The translations under genes and the position numbers were made by a program. The notes under the pieces were generated by a model, which had not been told where the DNA came from, searched no databases, and saw only the letters and a list, made by a program, of their open reading frames with translations. Positions 8,302 to 16,129 of a DNA stretch of 64,000 nucleotides are shown in pieces (the first letter of the stretch is position 1; each line of letters starts with the position of its first letter). Source of the stretch: Natronorubrum sulfidifaciens JCM 14089 (lineage in GTDB: Archaea; Halobacteriota; Halobacteria; Halobacteriales; Natrialbaceae); NCBI RefSeq assembly GCF_000337735.1, contig NZ_AOHX01000046.1, forward strand, positions 89,401 to 153,400. The letters run 5' to 3'.

Positions 8302-9216
8302 ATGGTTATGACGTCGGTCGAGCACGTCGGGACGGATGCAGCGAGTTGCTCGACGGTCGATGCGGAATCGACGGTGCGACACGTCAACGGGGTGGAACTG
8401 CACGTCGTCGAAGCCGGCGACGACGACGGGCCGCTGGTCGTCTTGCTCCACGGCTTTCCCGAGTACTGGTACGGCTGGCACCGCCACCTCGAGGCGCTCG
8501 TCGACGCCGGCTATCGGGTCCTCGTCCCGGACCAACGCGGCTACAATCGAAGCGAGAAGCCGACGGGAGTCCGCGCGTATCGAATACAGGAGTGTTCGCG
8601 GGACATCGCTGCGCTCATCTCGAGTACGGGGCGCGATCAGGCACACGTCGTCGGCCACGACTGGGGTGGGATGGTCGCATGGGACCTCGCGCTTCGGGAG
8701 CCGTCCGTCATCGATCGACTCGGGATCGTCAACGCACCCCATCCGACCGTGTTCCGCCAGCACCTTCGCTCGAGTCCCGAGCAACTGCGCCGAAGCTGGT
8801 ACGTCTTCTGGTTCCAGCTCCCGTGGCTCCCCGAACGGACCCTCCGTGTCGGCGACTATCGGCTCCTCGAGTCCGCGCTTCGGGGGACTGCCGCCCCGGG
8901 GGCGTTCAGCGAGCAGGACCTCGAGCAATATCGTGCGGCGTGGCACGCCGACGGCGCACTCACCGGCATGCTCAACTGGTATCGCGCAGCAGCTCGCTAC
9001 CCGCCGACACCCCCTCGAAAACGGGTCGAGACACCCACGCTGCTCGTCTGGGGCGAAGACGACACCGCGCTGACGCCCGCGTTGGCAATCGACAGCGACC
9101 TACGCTGTTCGACCAGCCGCCTCGAACTCCTGCCCGAGACGAGCCACTGGGTGCAACACGAACGTCCGGAGCGACTGTCGGACCTGCTGCTCGAGTGGCT
9201 GTCGGCTCCCAGTTGA
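8302..9216 (+). CDS. Alpha/beta hydrolase, epoxide-hydrolase-like
   Basis: 304 residues. The oxyanion motif HGFPEYWYGW, the strand-helix PDQRGYNRSEKP, the nucleophile elbow GHDWGG (Asp nucleophile), a late acid in WGEDDTAL and a final His in SHWVQHE together form the Asp-Asp-His triad of soluble epoxide hydrolases and haloacetate dehalogenases rather than Ser-type esterases. A helical cap (about residues 145-230) is present. Start is ATG 8302 or, two codons later, 8308; more upstream in-frame codons look non-coding. The substrate cannot be inferred. It lies 75 nt after the small zinc-finger gene and is followed by a strong hairpin. Confidence 0.85.
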   Translation: MVMTSVEHVGTDAASCSTVDAESTVRHVNGVELHVVEAGDDDGPLVVLLHGFPEYWYGWHRHLEALVDAGYRVLVPDQRGYNRSEKPTGVRAYRIQECSRDIAALISSTGRDQAHVVGHDWGGMVAWDLALREPSVIDRLGIVNAPHPTVFRQHLRSSPEQLRRSWYVFWFQLPWLPERTLRVGDYRLLESALRGTAAPGAFSEQDLEQYRAAWHADGALTGMLNWYRAAARYPPTPPRKRVETPTLLVWGEDDTALTPALAIDSDLRCSTSRLELLPETSHWVQHERPERLSDLLLEWLSAPS

Positions 9217-9243
9217 GACGGGGCGGTGCCGTCCGTTCCGAGA

Positions 9244-9266
9244 CCGTTCCCACCGACTGGGAACGG
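9244..9266. repeat. Perfect 9-bp inverted repeat between hydrolase and HTH-10 genes
   Basis: CCGTTCCCA (9244-9252) is repeated as its exact reverse complement TGGGAACGG (9258-9266) with a 5-nt loop. It is 27 nt after the hydrolase stop and ends 25 nt upstream of the TATA box of the next gene. It could be a transcription-ending hairpin (no T-run follows) or a dyad operator for the HTH-10 regulator. Confidence 0.6.
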
Positions 9267-9291
9267 ACGTTGCACTATTCGACGGCATGGG

Positions 9292-9298
9292 TATATAT
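9292..9298 (+). promoter_or_regulatory. TATA box of the HTH-10 regulator
   Basis: TATATAT begins 28 nt upstream of the ATG at 9320. This spacing predicts a leaderless transcript and is the main reason for preferring ATG 9320 over an in-frame start at 9287, which would place the TATA box inside the gene. Confidence 0.65.
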
Positions 9299-9319
9299 CG
9301 TCGAACTGAACACGTTCGT

Positions 9320-9994
9320 ATGGCCCAGGCGACACTCACAATCACGATGCCCGAACAGGTCTGGATCCAACAGCTGTCGACGACGTATCCGTCGGCGACG
9401 TTTCGGGTACTCGCGGCCGTCCCCGGTGACGAAACCGGGTTCGCCCTCGTTCGGATCACCAGCGCTGAGATCGCCGATGTGGTCGAAGACATGCGCGACC
9501 ATCCCCAGCTCCTCGAACTCACGCTCGCCCACTCGAGTGCAAACGAGGCAACGGTTCACTTCGAGACGACGGCTCCGCTGCTGTTGTTCTCCGCGCGGGA
9601 GGCCGGCATGCCGATCGAACTCCCCGTCGAGGTCGTCGACGGCGAGGCAACGATCGAGGTCACCGGCTCCCGCGATCGGCTCGCCGAACTCGCCGAACAA
9701 CTCGAGCGATTCGGCCTCACGTACCGAATTGAGCACGTCCGCGAGCGGCTTCACGAGAGCCAGTTGCTTTCGGAACGCCAACTCGAGGTCGTCGTGGCCG
9801 CCGTCGAAGAAGGCTACTACGACACGCCTCGACGCTGCTCGCTCACGGAGCTTGCAGCCCATCTGGGAATCGCGAAATCGACCTGCAGCGAAACACTCCA
9901 CCGAGCGGAGGAGGGGATCATCAAACGGTTCGTCGAGGACCTCCCGGGGCGCGAGACCGACGAATCGCTCGACGACCAACTCGCACGCAGCTAA
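9320..9994 (+). CDS. Bat-type HTH-10 transcriptional regulator
   Basis: 224 residues. The C-terminal domain (about residues 150-210) is a classic HTH_10: LSERQLEVVVAAVEEGYY, DTPRRCSLTELAAHLGI and KSTCSETLHRAEEGIIKRF. The N-terminal ~145 residues form a mixed alpha/beta sensor domain of the kind found in haloarchaeal bacterio-opsin-activator-like regulators, without an obvious PAS or GAF motif. Targets are unknown. A hairpin upstream of its TATA box and the divergent dissimilarity of neighbours suggest a stand-alone, possibly autoregulated gene. The nearest downstream genes are the Fe-S/NrfD cluster, 470 nt away, so regulation of that cluster is conceivable but unproven. Confidence 0.82.
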   Translation: MAQATLTITMPEQVWIQQLSTTYPSATFRVLAAVPGDETGFALVRITSAEIADVVEDMRDHPQLLELTLAHSSANEATVHFETTAPLLLFSAREAGMPIELPVEVVDGEATIEVTGSRDRLAELAEQLERFGLTYRIEHVRERLHESQLLSERQLEVVVAAVEEGYYDTPRRCSLTELAAHLGIAKSTCSETLHRAEEGIIKRFVEDLPGRETDESLDDQLARS

Positions 9995-10225
9995 TCGGTC
10001 GCTACGGCGCACCACCACGAGCAGCGCCCGTTGTCCCGACCTGTGCTACGGGTTCTGTGTGCCATCGAACCGGCTGTTCGGTGTCGGCCATGCGGTCTGC
10101 CGTTCGGTCTGAGTGTCGTCGCTCGAGCGAGTATCCTCGTGTTGGTTCGGCTACCAAATACGCCGTTTTGTGCCGTCTGAAAAAACTCTGTCGTAGTTGT
10201 TGGACGATATTTCGTGGTGATGAGT

Positions 10226-10240
10226 CACGAGTGTCTCGTG
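10226..10240. promoter_or_regulatory. 15-nt dyad upstream of the Fe-S cluster promoter
   Basis: CACGAG and CTCGTG are perfect reverse complements around TGT. The dyad lies about 45 nt upstream of the first TATA-like box (10281), a place where an activator or repressor could bind. The binding protein is unknown. Confidence 0.35.
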
Positions 10241-10280
10241 GTAACATGTACATTTGAGTGACCACTATCGGCGGATTTGA

Positions 10281-10298
10281 TTATATATGAACTTATAA
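10281..10298 (+). promoter_or_regulatory. TATA region of the Fe-S/NrfD cluster
   Basis: TTATATA at 10281-10287 and TTATAAG at 10293-10298 are the best TATA boxes before the cluster. Transcription would begin near 10310-10325, leaving a leader of roughly 145-155 nt. Confidence 0.45.
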
Positions 10299-10449
10299 GG
10301 GCGAACATATTCGCATTGATTCTCACGTTATGGAAATCGACTCTATACTTCAACCTGATCTAGTTGTGAGTCCGGTGTAGAGGATCCACATGACCGTATT
10401 CAATTACGTGTCGGCGTGTAACTACTTTGTATTGAACGGATTCTCGTCC

Positions 10450-10456
10450 GGAGGTG
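10450..10456 (+). promoter_or_regulatory. Shine-Dalgarno site of the Fe-S protein gene
   Basis: GGAGGTG, fully complementary to the 3' end of archaeal 16S rRNA, ends 10 nt before the ATG at 10467. It fixes this start and fits a leadered transcript. Confidence 0.6.
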
Positions 10457-10466
10457 TTCGACCCGA

Positions 10467-12242
10467 ATGAGCACGGACGACGAATCATTCCACCCACTCG
10501 GTCGAGAGTGGGAAGGCGAACTCGAGGAGATGCTCGATGACACCGAGTACGACAGCGACCTGGGGATGAAGATGGCCCAGGACGCGATGCGTGTCACGAA
10601 AGGTGAGCTCTCCGAAGCCGAATTCCACGAAATGTATCACGACGACGTGATGGAGGAGTTCGGTGTCGACGATCGCCCAACCGAAGCCGCCTACGAGCAG
10701 GCCCAGGAAGCGCAGAAGGGGACTGCGACGCGGATGCTCGAGGCCTTCGAGGGCGACGGCGAACAGAGTCGCCGCGAGACGATGAAAAAGATGGGTGCCG
10801 GTGCAGCTGCTGTCGGTCTCGGTGCGTGGGCAACCGTCGACGACGGTCCCGAAACGAACCTCGCCGCTGCCGACGGCGACGACGGCGGTTCCAACGAGGG
10901 AACCCAGCTCGGGATGGTCATCGACCTCGAGCGCTGTGACGGTTGTCTCTCCTGTGTTGCTGCCTGTCAAGAAGAGAACCAGACCGATCAGGGCGTCAAC
11001 TGGATGTACGTCCTCGATTACCGCGAACCGGGTCAGGACGAACCCGGCGCGAGCCGAAACCGACTCGTCCGACCGTGTCAGCACTGTACTGACGCCCCCT
11101 GTGAGAAGGTGTGTCCGACAACGGCTCGACATACCCGTGACAAGGACGGCCTCGTCCTGACTGACTACGACGTCTGTATCGGCTGTCGCTACTGTCAGGT
11201 CGCCTGTCCGTACGGTGTCAACTACTTCCAGTGGGACGAGCCTGACGTCTCGACCGACGAGATCGAAGAGATGCACAGCGACATGGACGGCGACCACATG
11301 GTCGACGACCGTGACCGCTGGGTCGACAGTCGCGCTCCCCGTGGCGTGATGAGTAAGTGTACCATGTGCCCAACCCGACAGGACGGACATATGGGTGATG
11401 AGTACCGGGGAACGACGGCCTGTGAGGAAGCCTGTCCGCCCGAAGCGATCAACTTCGGCGACATGAACGACCCCGACAGCAAACCACAGCGCTATCTTCG
11501 GAACGTCGTTCAGACCCGTGCAGAACGGATGGTCGACGGCGAGAGCCCGAACCGCGAGAACGTCCAGGAGTCGTATGACTTCCTCGAGGGCGACATCGAA
11601 CTGCTCGACATGGAGTATCTCGAGGACGGCGACCACGACGAGATCGAGGCCGCGCTGTTCATTCAGGGCGAACTCGACGCCGACGACCTCTCGCTCGACG
11701 ACGAAGAGCTCCGCGAGATCGTCATCGACATTCTCGGCGGTGCCGACGCGCTCGAAGACCTCGACGAGGAGGAACTCGGCACGCTCGCCGACATCCTGCT
11801 CGGCGATGCGGACGAAGGCGACGCCGACGCGGACGACCGCGAGGCGGCCAACGACGCCATTGATGCCGTCATCACGAACGCCGAAGACGGCGTTCAGAAC
11901 GTCGTCGACCGCTACGAGTCCCGCGAGATCACGCCCGCCGAAGTCGAGGAATCGCTGCTGATCCTCGACGGCGAGGAGGAACCGTGGGTGTCCGAAGACG
12001 GTATTACGGACGAAAGCACCGCTCAGCAGGTCCTCGAGGCCTACGCTGGCGGCGAAGCGTCGACGTTCAAACTGCTCGAGGAAGTCGGAACGAACCCGAA
12101 CGTGACGTACGTCGGCAACGAGCCGGGTCCAGAAGCCGAACAGGTCGACGGACCAGTTGCCTACTCCGACATCGGGCAGACGGACAACCGCAAGGACGTC
12201 CTCGACGAGTCCACTGTGGGTGACTTCGGGGTGTCCCTATGA
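10467..12242 (+). CDS. Four-cluster Fe-S electron-transfer subunit with TAT motif and large acidic insertion
   Basis: 591 residues. Four [4Fe-4S] sites in DmsB/NrfC/PsrB order are complete: Cys157/160/163/167, Cys204/207/212/216, Cys237/240/243/247 and Cys298/301/319/323. Residues 1-100 are an acidic helical domain with no cofactor motif. SRRETMKK (101-108) plus a hydrophobic stretch (110-122) looks like a twin-arginine signal, but it starts 100 residues in rather than at the N-terminus. In this family the last cluster is followed shortly by a LLEELGTxPNVYYL-type block; here GDMNDPDSKPQRYL (331-344) is separated from FKLLEEVGTNPNVTYVG (534-550) by about 185 very acidic residues. It is coupled by ATGA to the NrfD gene, so it should pass electrons between that anchor and an unidentified partner. 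Confidence 0.88.
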   Translation: MSTDDESFHPLGREWEGELEEMLDDTEYDSDLGMKMAQDAMRVTKGELSEAEFHEMYHDDVMEEFGVDDRPTEAAYEQAQEAQKGTATRMLEAFEGDGEQSRRETMKKMGAGAAAVGLGAWATVDDGPETNLAAADGDDGGSNEGTQLGMVIDLERCDGCLSCVAACQEENQTDQGVNWMYVLDYREPGQDEPGASRNRLVRPCQHCTDAPCEKVCPTTARHTRDKDGLVLTDYDVCIGCRYCQVACPYGVNYFQWDEPDVSTDEIEEMHSDMDGDHMVDDRDRWVDSRAPRGVMSKCTMCPTRQDGHMGDEYRGTTACEEACPPEAINFGDMNDPDSKPQRYLRNVVQTRAERMVDGESPNRENVQESYDFLEGDIELLDMEYLEDGDHDEIEAALFIQGELDADDLSLDDEELREIVIDILGGADALEDLDEEELGTLADILLGDADEGDADADDREAANDAIDAVITNAEDGVQNVVDRYESREITPAEVEESLLILDGEEEPWVSEDGITDESTAQQVLEAYAGGEASTFKLLEEVGTNPNVTYVGNEPGPEAEQVDGPVAYSDIGQTDNRKDVLDESTVGDFGVSL

Positions 12243-13606
12243 GCACCAAGTCACCAACTGAAGCGGACATTCTCCGTCCGGTCAACAACGTCTCGAAGAA
12301 GTTCTTCATGCTGTTTGGTGCCTCGGCACTGGCACTCGGCATCTTCCTCGTTGCCTGGATGTACCAGTTGGCCAACGGGATGGCTGTCACCGGACTCTCC
12401 GATTGGGGCTCCGGCGGCGGTGTGACGTGGGGGCTGTACATCGGTGCGTTCATCTGGTGGGTCGGGATCGCTCACGGGGGGATCATCCTCTCGGCTGCGG
12501 TTCGCCTGCTCGGCATGGATCGCTACATGCCGGTCGCACGACTGGCTGAACTGCTGACGATCGCCGGCCTCTCGGCGGCTGGCTTCTACATTCTGGTCCA
12601 CATGGGCCGTCCGGACCGGATGGTCACGAGCGTCCTCGGTCACTATCACATCACGGTCAACAACTCGCCGCTGGTGTGGGACGTGACTGTCATTACGGCG
12701 TACTTCGTGCTGACGGCGACGTACCTCGCACTGACGCTCCGGTACGACATCACCCGTCTGCGCGACCAGCTGCCCGACCACTTCGAGCCGGTCTATAAGG
12801 TCATGACCCTCGGCTACACCAAGGACGAAGACGAAGTCGTCGAGCGCATGGTCTGGTGGCTCGCACTCGCGATCATCATCATGGCGCCACTCCTGCTTCA
12901 CGGCGGTGTGATCCCATGGCTGTTCGCGGTGCTCCCCGGCATGCCTGCCTGGTTCAGCGCCGTGCAGGGACCACAGTTCCTGACCATCGCGCTGACTTCC
13001 GCGATCAGTGGCGTCATCATCGTCGCCTACGCGTTCCGTCGTGCCTACGACTGGGACCACATCATGACTGACGACGTCTTCCGTGGCCTGTTGCTCTGGC
13101 TCGGATTCTTCTGCCTGCTGTTCCTCTGGCTGCAGCTCCAGCAGAACGTCGTTGGGCTGTTCGCAGCCCCAGTCGACACGTTCGTCGCACAGGAAGCGAC
13201 CCTCTCACACTGGGCCTACCTCCTCTCGATGGGGCTGGTCTTCGGGACGCTCGCGTACATCTTCGCACAGACGATCCGTCCATCGCTGTTCACCAAGGCA
13301 CGCGCCATTGGCGCTGCGCTTCTGGTGCTCACTGCGACGCTGCTCGAGAAGCTGCTGTTCGTCGTTGAAGGCTTCATGCACCCGACGTTCGAGATCTACG
13401 CGAACACGCCCGGTGAGTACTTCCCAAGCGTGATCGAGTGGCTGTCACTGCTCGGCACGATCGGGATGGTCGTGTTGGTCTTCCTCGTCGTCTCGAAGGT
13501 CGTCCCCGTGGTCGAACTCCACGCGGTCGAACATCTTCGCGGTGACCACGGTCACGGCCACGACGACGCGGATGACGCTGCAACCGAGTCGGAGGTGAAA
13601 GCATGA
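12239..13606 (+). CDS. NrfD/PsrC-family quinone-interacting membrane subunit
   Basis: 455 residues with roughly nine or ten hydrophobic helices between about residues 20 and 425, and a His/Asp-rich cytosol- or surface-facing tail (GDHGHGHDDADDAATE). Family features include GVTWGLYIGAFIWWVGIAHGG in the second helix and conserved aromatic/His residues (HMGRPDRM, LLLHGGVIPWLF). NrfD/PsrC proteins oxidise or reduce (mena)quinone in the membrane and exchange electrons with the neighbouring four-cluster Fe-S subunit. It overlaps the Fe-S gene and the following small gene by ATGA at both ends, indicating one translationally coupled unit. No catalytic molybdopterin or heme subunit is next to it. Confidence 0.9.
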   Translation: MSTKSPTEADILRPVNNVSKKFFMLFGASALALGIFLVAWMYQLANGMAVTGLSDWGSGGGVTWGLYIGAFIWWVGIAHGGIILSAAVRLLGMDRYMPVARLAELLTIAGLSAAGFYILVHMGRPDRMVTSVLGHYHITVNNSPLVWDVTVITAYFVLTATYLALTLRYDITRLRDQLPDHFEPVYKVMTLGYTKDEDEVVERMVWWLALAIIIMAPLLLHGGVIPWLFAVLPGMPAWFSAVQGPQFLTIALTSAISGVIIVAYAFRRAYDWDHIMTDDVFRGLLLWLGFFCLLFLWLQLQQNVVGLFAAPVDTFVAQEATLSHWAYLLSMGLVFGTLAYIFAQTIRPSLFTKARAIGAALLVLTATLLEKLLFVVEGFMHPTFEIYANTPGEYFPSVIEWLSLLGTIGMVVLVFLVVSKVVPVVELHAVEHLRGDHGHGHDDADDAATESEVKA

Positions 13607-13941
13607 GTCTTGCACTCTCGATGGGACTCGAGACAGTCCTCTATCACGGCTACGAAGCCACTGGTGACATCACCGGCTTCCCGAACATCGGGACGTACCT
13701 GATCTTCGGGATCATTCTGGTCCCGATCTACATCATGGTCATCTCGTGGTTCGCCGGTGAGCCACGCGACACGAAGACCGGAATGCTCGGTGTCTCCTAT
13801 CTCGTCGGCATCGCGGCGCAGATGTGGATCGGTATGTTCATCCTGACGGTGATCATCGGTCTCATCTTCTACGGTGGGATGCCGGAACCGCTCGGTGCAG
13901 CCGGACCGTCCACTGACTCACCGATCTTCGGCTTCCTGTAA
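13603..13941 (+). CDS. Small membrane protein of the Fe-S/NrfD unit, copy 1
   Basis: 112 residues, with hydrophobic helices at about 30-50 and 65-92. Start ATG overlaps the NrfD stop (ATGA 13603-13606). I do not recognise a named family. The sequence contains TVLYHGYEATG near the start, VPIYIMVISWFAGEPRDTK between helices and GVSYLVGIAAQMWIG in the second, all shared with the protein at 14136-14420. The C-terminal ~20 residues (GAAGPSTDSPIFGFL) are unique to this copy. Coupling to the NrfD gene suggests a small subunit of that membrane complex. A hairpin plus T-run ends the unit 17-56 nt after the stop. Confidence 0.8.
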   Translation: MSLALSMGLETVLYHGYEATGDITGFPNIGTYLIFGIILVPIYIMVISWFAGEPRDTKTGMLGVSYLVGIAAQMWIGMFILTVIIGLIFYGGMPEPLGAAGPSTDSPIFGFL

Positions 13942-13957
13942 GCCGGACGGTGTTTCC

Positions 13958-13997
13958 GGACCGACCACAGCCATCGATTCTTGTCGGTCCGTTTTTT
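13958..13997 (+). terminator. Hairpin terminator after the Fe-S/NrfD/small-subunit unit
   Basis: GGACCGAC (13958-13965) pairs perfectly with GTCGGTCC (13983-13990) across a 17-nt loop and is followed at once by GTTTTTT (T6 at 13992-13997). This is an intrinsic-type terminator; it separates the first small membrane-protein gene from its paralogue downstream. Confidence 0.7.
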
Positions 13998-14135
13998 GAT
14001 CGCTGCCCCAACAGCCGTCTGAGCGTGCAGTATCGTCTCGAGTCGCCACCCCGGCGAACGCCACGTTATTTGGTAACATGATCTGCCTGCACACACAGGG
14101 GAAACCACGACTCACTCGAGTCACGAATCGAGCGT

Positions 14136-14420
14136 ATGACCGCGCTCGCAACACTGGCGACCGTCCTCTATCACGGCTATGAGGGCACTGCTGGGTTGAC
14201 CGGGTTCGCCAACGAGGGGACATACATTATCTTCGCCGTTATTCTGGTCCCCATCTATGTGATGCTCGTCGCGTGGTTTGCCGGGGTCCCTCGAGACACG
14301 AAAACGGGGTTGCTCGGCGTTTCATATCTCGTCGGGATCGCGACGAGTATGTGGGTCTCGATGCTCGTTTTGACGGTGTTGATCGGGCTCATTTTCTACG
14401 GCGAGTTTCCGGGCGTGTAA
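14136..14420 (+). CDS. Small membrane protein, copy 2 (paralogue of the 13603-13941 product)
   Basis: 94 residues with two hydrophobic helices. It aligns along almost its whole length with the preceding small protein: TVLYHGYEGTAGLTGF, VILVPIYVMLVAWFAGVPRD, TKTGLLGVSYLVGIA and VLIGLIFYG are shared with few changes, while the copy-1 C-terminal tail is missing. It lies after the terminator at 13958-13997, and a TATA-like GTTATTTGG about 14074 could drive it separately. Expression apart from the NrfD unit suggests it may serve another complex or substitute for copy 1. Function unknown. Confidence 0.75.
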   Translation: MTALATLATVLYHGYEGTAGLTGFANEGTYIIFAVILVPIYVMLVAWFAGVPRDTKTGLLGVSYLVGIATSMWVSMLVLTVLIGLIFYGEFPGV

Positions 14421-14525
14421 CAGTTCTCGAACCGCATCGGGCCGGCCCCGGTGTTGATCGAACACTGAACCATCACACGTATCCCGTTCGGCTACTTTAC
14501 TCTCGAGTAACGCATACCACGCACT

Positions 14526-15620
14526 ATGAGCATCACAGAACACGAACTCAAGATCGAACTCGAGGGGATCGAAGACCCGGACATCGGCGAGGATATCGTC
14601 TCACTCGGGTTGGTCAACGACGTCCGCATCGAGGACGAGACGGCCAAGATCTCGCTTGCACTGAACGCGCCGTATGCACCCTCCGAGATGGAACTCGGGA
14701 ACCGGATCCGTGAGGTCGTCAGCGAGGCCGGACTCGAGGCCGACCTGCGCGCCCACGTCGGCTCGGAACACGGGTTCGACGACGAGGTGCTCCCTCGCGT
14801 CCGAAACGTCATCGCCGTCTCCTCCGGGAAAGGTGGTGTCGGCAAGACGACGGTCGCCGCAAACCTCGCTGCGGGCCTCGAGAAGCGCGGTGCCATGGTC
14901 GGCCTGCTCGACGCGGACATTCACGGCCCGAACGTGCCACGCATTCTGCCGGTCGAAACCGAACCCGGCGTGACGCCGAGTGAGGACATCGTTCCGCCCC
15001 GATCCGACGGTGTCCGAATCATCAGTATGGGCTTTATGATGGAAGACGAGGACGATCCAGCGATCCTCCGTGGACCGATGGTCAACAAGTTCATGCTGAA
15101 GTTCTTAGAGGGCGTCGAGTGGGGCCGACTCGATTACCTCATCGTCGACCTGCCGCCGGGGACGGGTGACGCGACGCTGAACCTGCTGCAGTCGATGCCC
15201 GTGACGGGTGCCGTCGTCGTGACGACACCTCAGGAGATGGCGCTCGACGACACACGGAAAGGAATCCAGATGTTCAACAAACACGACACGCCGGTGCTGG
15301 GCGTCGTCGAAAACATGAGTTCGTTTATCTGTCCATCCTGTGACGACGAACACGGCCTGTTCGGCACCGAAGGGGCCCAGACCATCGTCGACAAATACGA
15401 TATCCCGCTGCTCGGTCAGATTCCGATCCACCCCGACTTCGGTGCTGAAGGCAGCGAGGGGGCACTCGTCAAAGACGACTCGAGTCCGGTCCAAGAGACC
15501 GTCGAGGAGTTCGTCGCCGAAGTCTCCGACCGCGTCGGTGAGACCAACCGTCGGACGGTCGCCGAACACGTCGGTGGCGGCGAACCGGACGATGCGCTTC
15601 CAACCGAAACGGAAGACTAA
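14526..15620 (+). CDS. Mrp/ApbC-family iron-sulfur carrier ATPase
   Basis: 364 residues. An N-terminal MIP18/DUF59-like domain (about 1-85, IEDPDIGEDIVSLGLVNDV) precedes a deviant-Walker-A P-loop ATPase (GKGGVGKTT at about 100-108). DADIHGPNVPRIL, VDLPPGTGD and VVVTTPQEMALDD are further family motifs, and the CPSC pair (about 264-267) is the bridging Fe-S site of Mrp/NBP35 proteins. These proteins bind and deliver Fe-S clusters. Its position right after a four-cluster Fe-S protein and its anchor is suggestive, though Mrp is generally a housekeeping factor. It has its own 105-nt upstream gap. Confidence 0.92.
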   Translation: MSITEHELKIELEGIEDPDIGEDIVSLGLVNDVRIEDETAKISLALNAPYAPSEMELGNRIREVVSEAGLEADLRAHVGSEHGFDDEVLPRVRNVIAVSSGKGGVGKTTVAANLAAGLEKRGAMVGLLDADIHGPNVPRILPVETEPGVTPSEDIVPPRSDGVRIISMGFMMEDEDDPAILRGPMVNKFMLKFLEGVEWGRLDYLIVDLPPGTGDATLNLLQSMPVTGAVVVTTPQEMALDDTRKGIQMFNKHDTPVLGVVENMSSFICPSCDDEHGLFGTEGAQTIVDKYDIPLLGQIPIHPDFGAEGSEGALVKDDSSPVQETVEEFVAEVSDRVGETNRRTVAEHVGGGEPDDALPTETED

Positions 15621-15726
15621 GCGCCTCCGACTGCCTGCACGTCGTTTCATACGGGCTGCGATCCCGATATCCCGAACCCGAGACTAGCCTGCAGGCCACA
15701 CCGTAACCGACGGACAGGAGTCCGTC

Positions 15727-15975
15727 TCAGGGCTCTTTTTCGAGTTTCCACTCGAGTGTTACCGTGATTTTCTCACGGGGTCCACCGAGCATCGGCGAGC
15801 GCTCTTCGACTTCGATTCCGTACTCGAGTTCCGGCGGAGGTGACAGCGTCAACAGCTTGTTGCCAACTCGGACATCGGCGGCCCCCTCACTCCGAATTTC
15901 CTGTGCGAGTTCCTGTACCAGATCAGCGGCCTCCTCCCGTGAAACCTGTTCGTCGTGATCGGTCGTCTCTGCCAT
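15727..15975 (-). CDS. amphi-Trp domain protein
   Basis: 82 residues. The N-terminal half is helical (SREEAADLVQELAQEIRSEG) and the second half strands (DVRVGNKLLTLSPPPELEYGIEVEE, EKITVTLEWKLEKEP). The late conserved Trp in TLEWKLE is the family signature. Function unknown. The ATG at 15975 gives MAETTDHDEQ; the longer open frame upstream has no haloarchaeal composition. A second amphi-Trp protein is encoded at 57240-57557. It converges with the Mrp gene. Confidence 0.82.
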   Translation of the reverse strand: MAETTDHDEQVSREEAADLVQELAQEIRSEGAADVRVGNKLLTLSPPPELEYGIEVEERSPMLGGPREKITVTLEWKLEKEP

Positions 15976-16129
15976 AGGAGATGGCCACCGAGCGGACATA
16001 AATAGGTTGGCGGCGATTCGGCAGGGACGGCACTGTTCACACGGAACTAGCAGTTGACGTATCTGTTCTTGAGAACGATAGCGGCGACGAGTGACCGACA
16101 CGAGCAGCGACACGACCGCTGAACTCCCG

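Larger units (their letters stand above)
9995..10466 (+). other. 472-nt intergenic region: promoter and long leader of the Fe-S/NrfD cluster
   Basis: No convincing gene is seen on either strand. The left half is GC-rich and featureless. The right half turns AT-rich and contains a dyad (CACGAG-TGT-CTCGTG, 10226-10240), two TATA-like boxes (10281-10287 and 10293-10298), and then about 150 nt of leader ending in a Shine-Dalgarno sequence before the ATG at 10467. The length of leader is unusual in a genome where most transcripts look leaderless. Confidence 0.6.
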
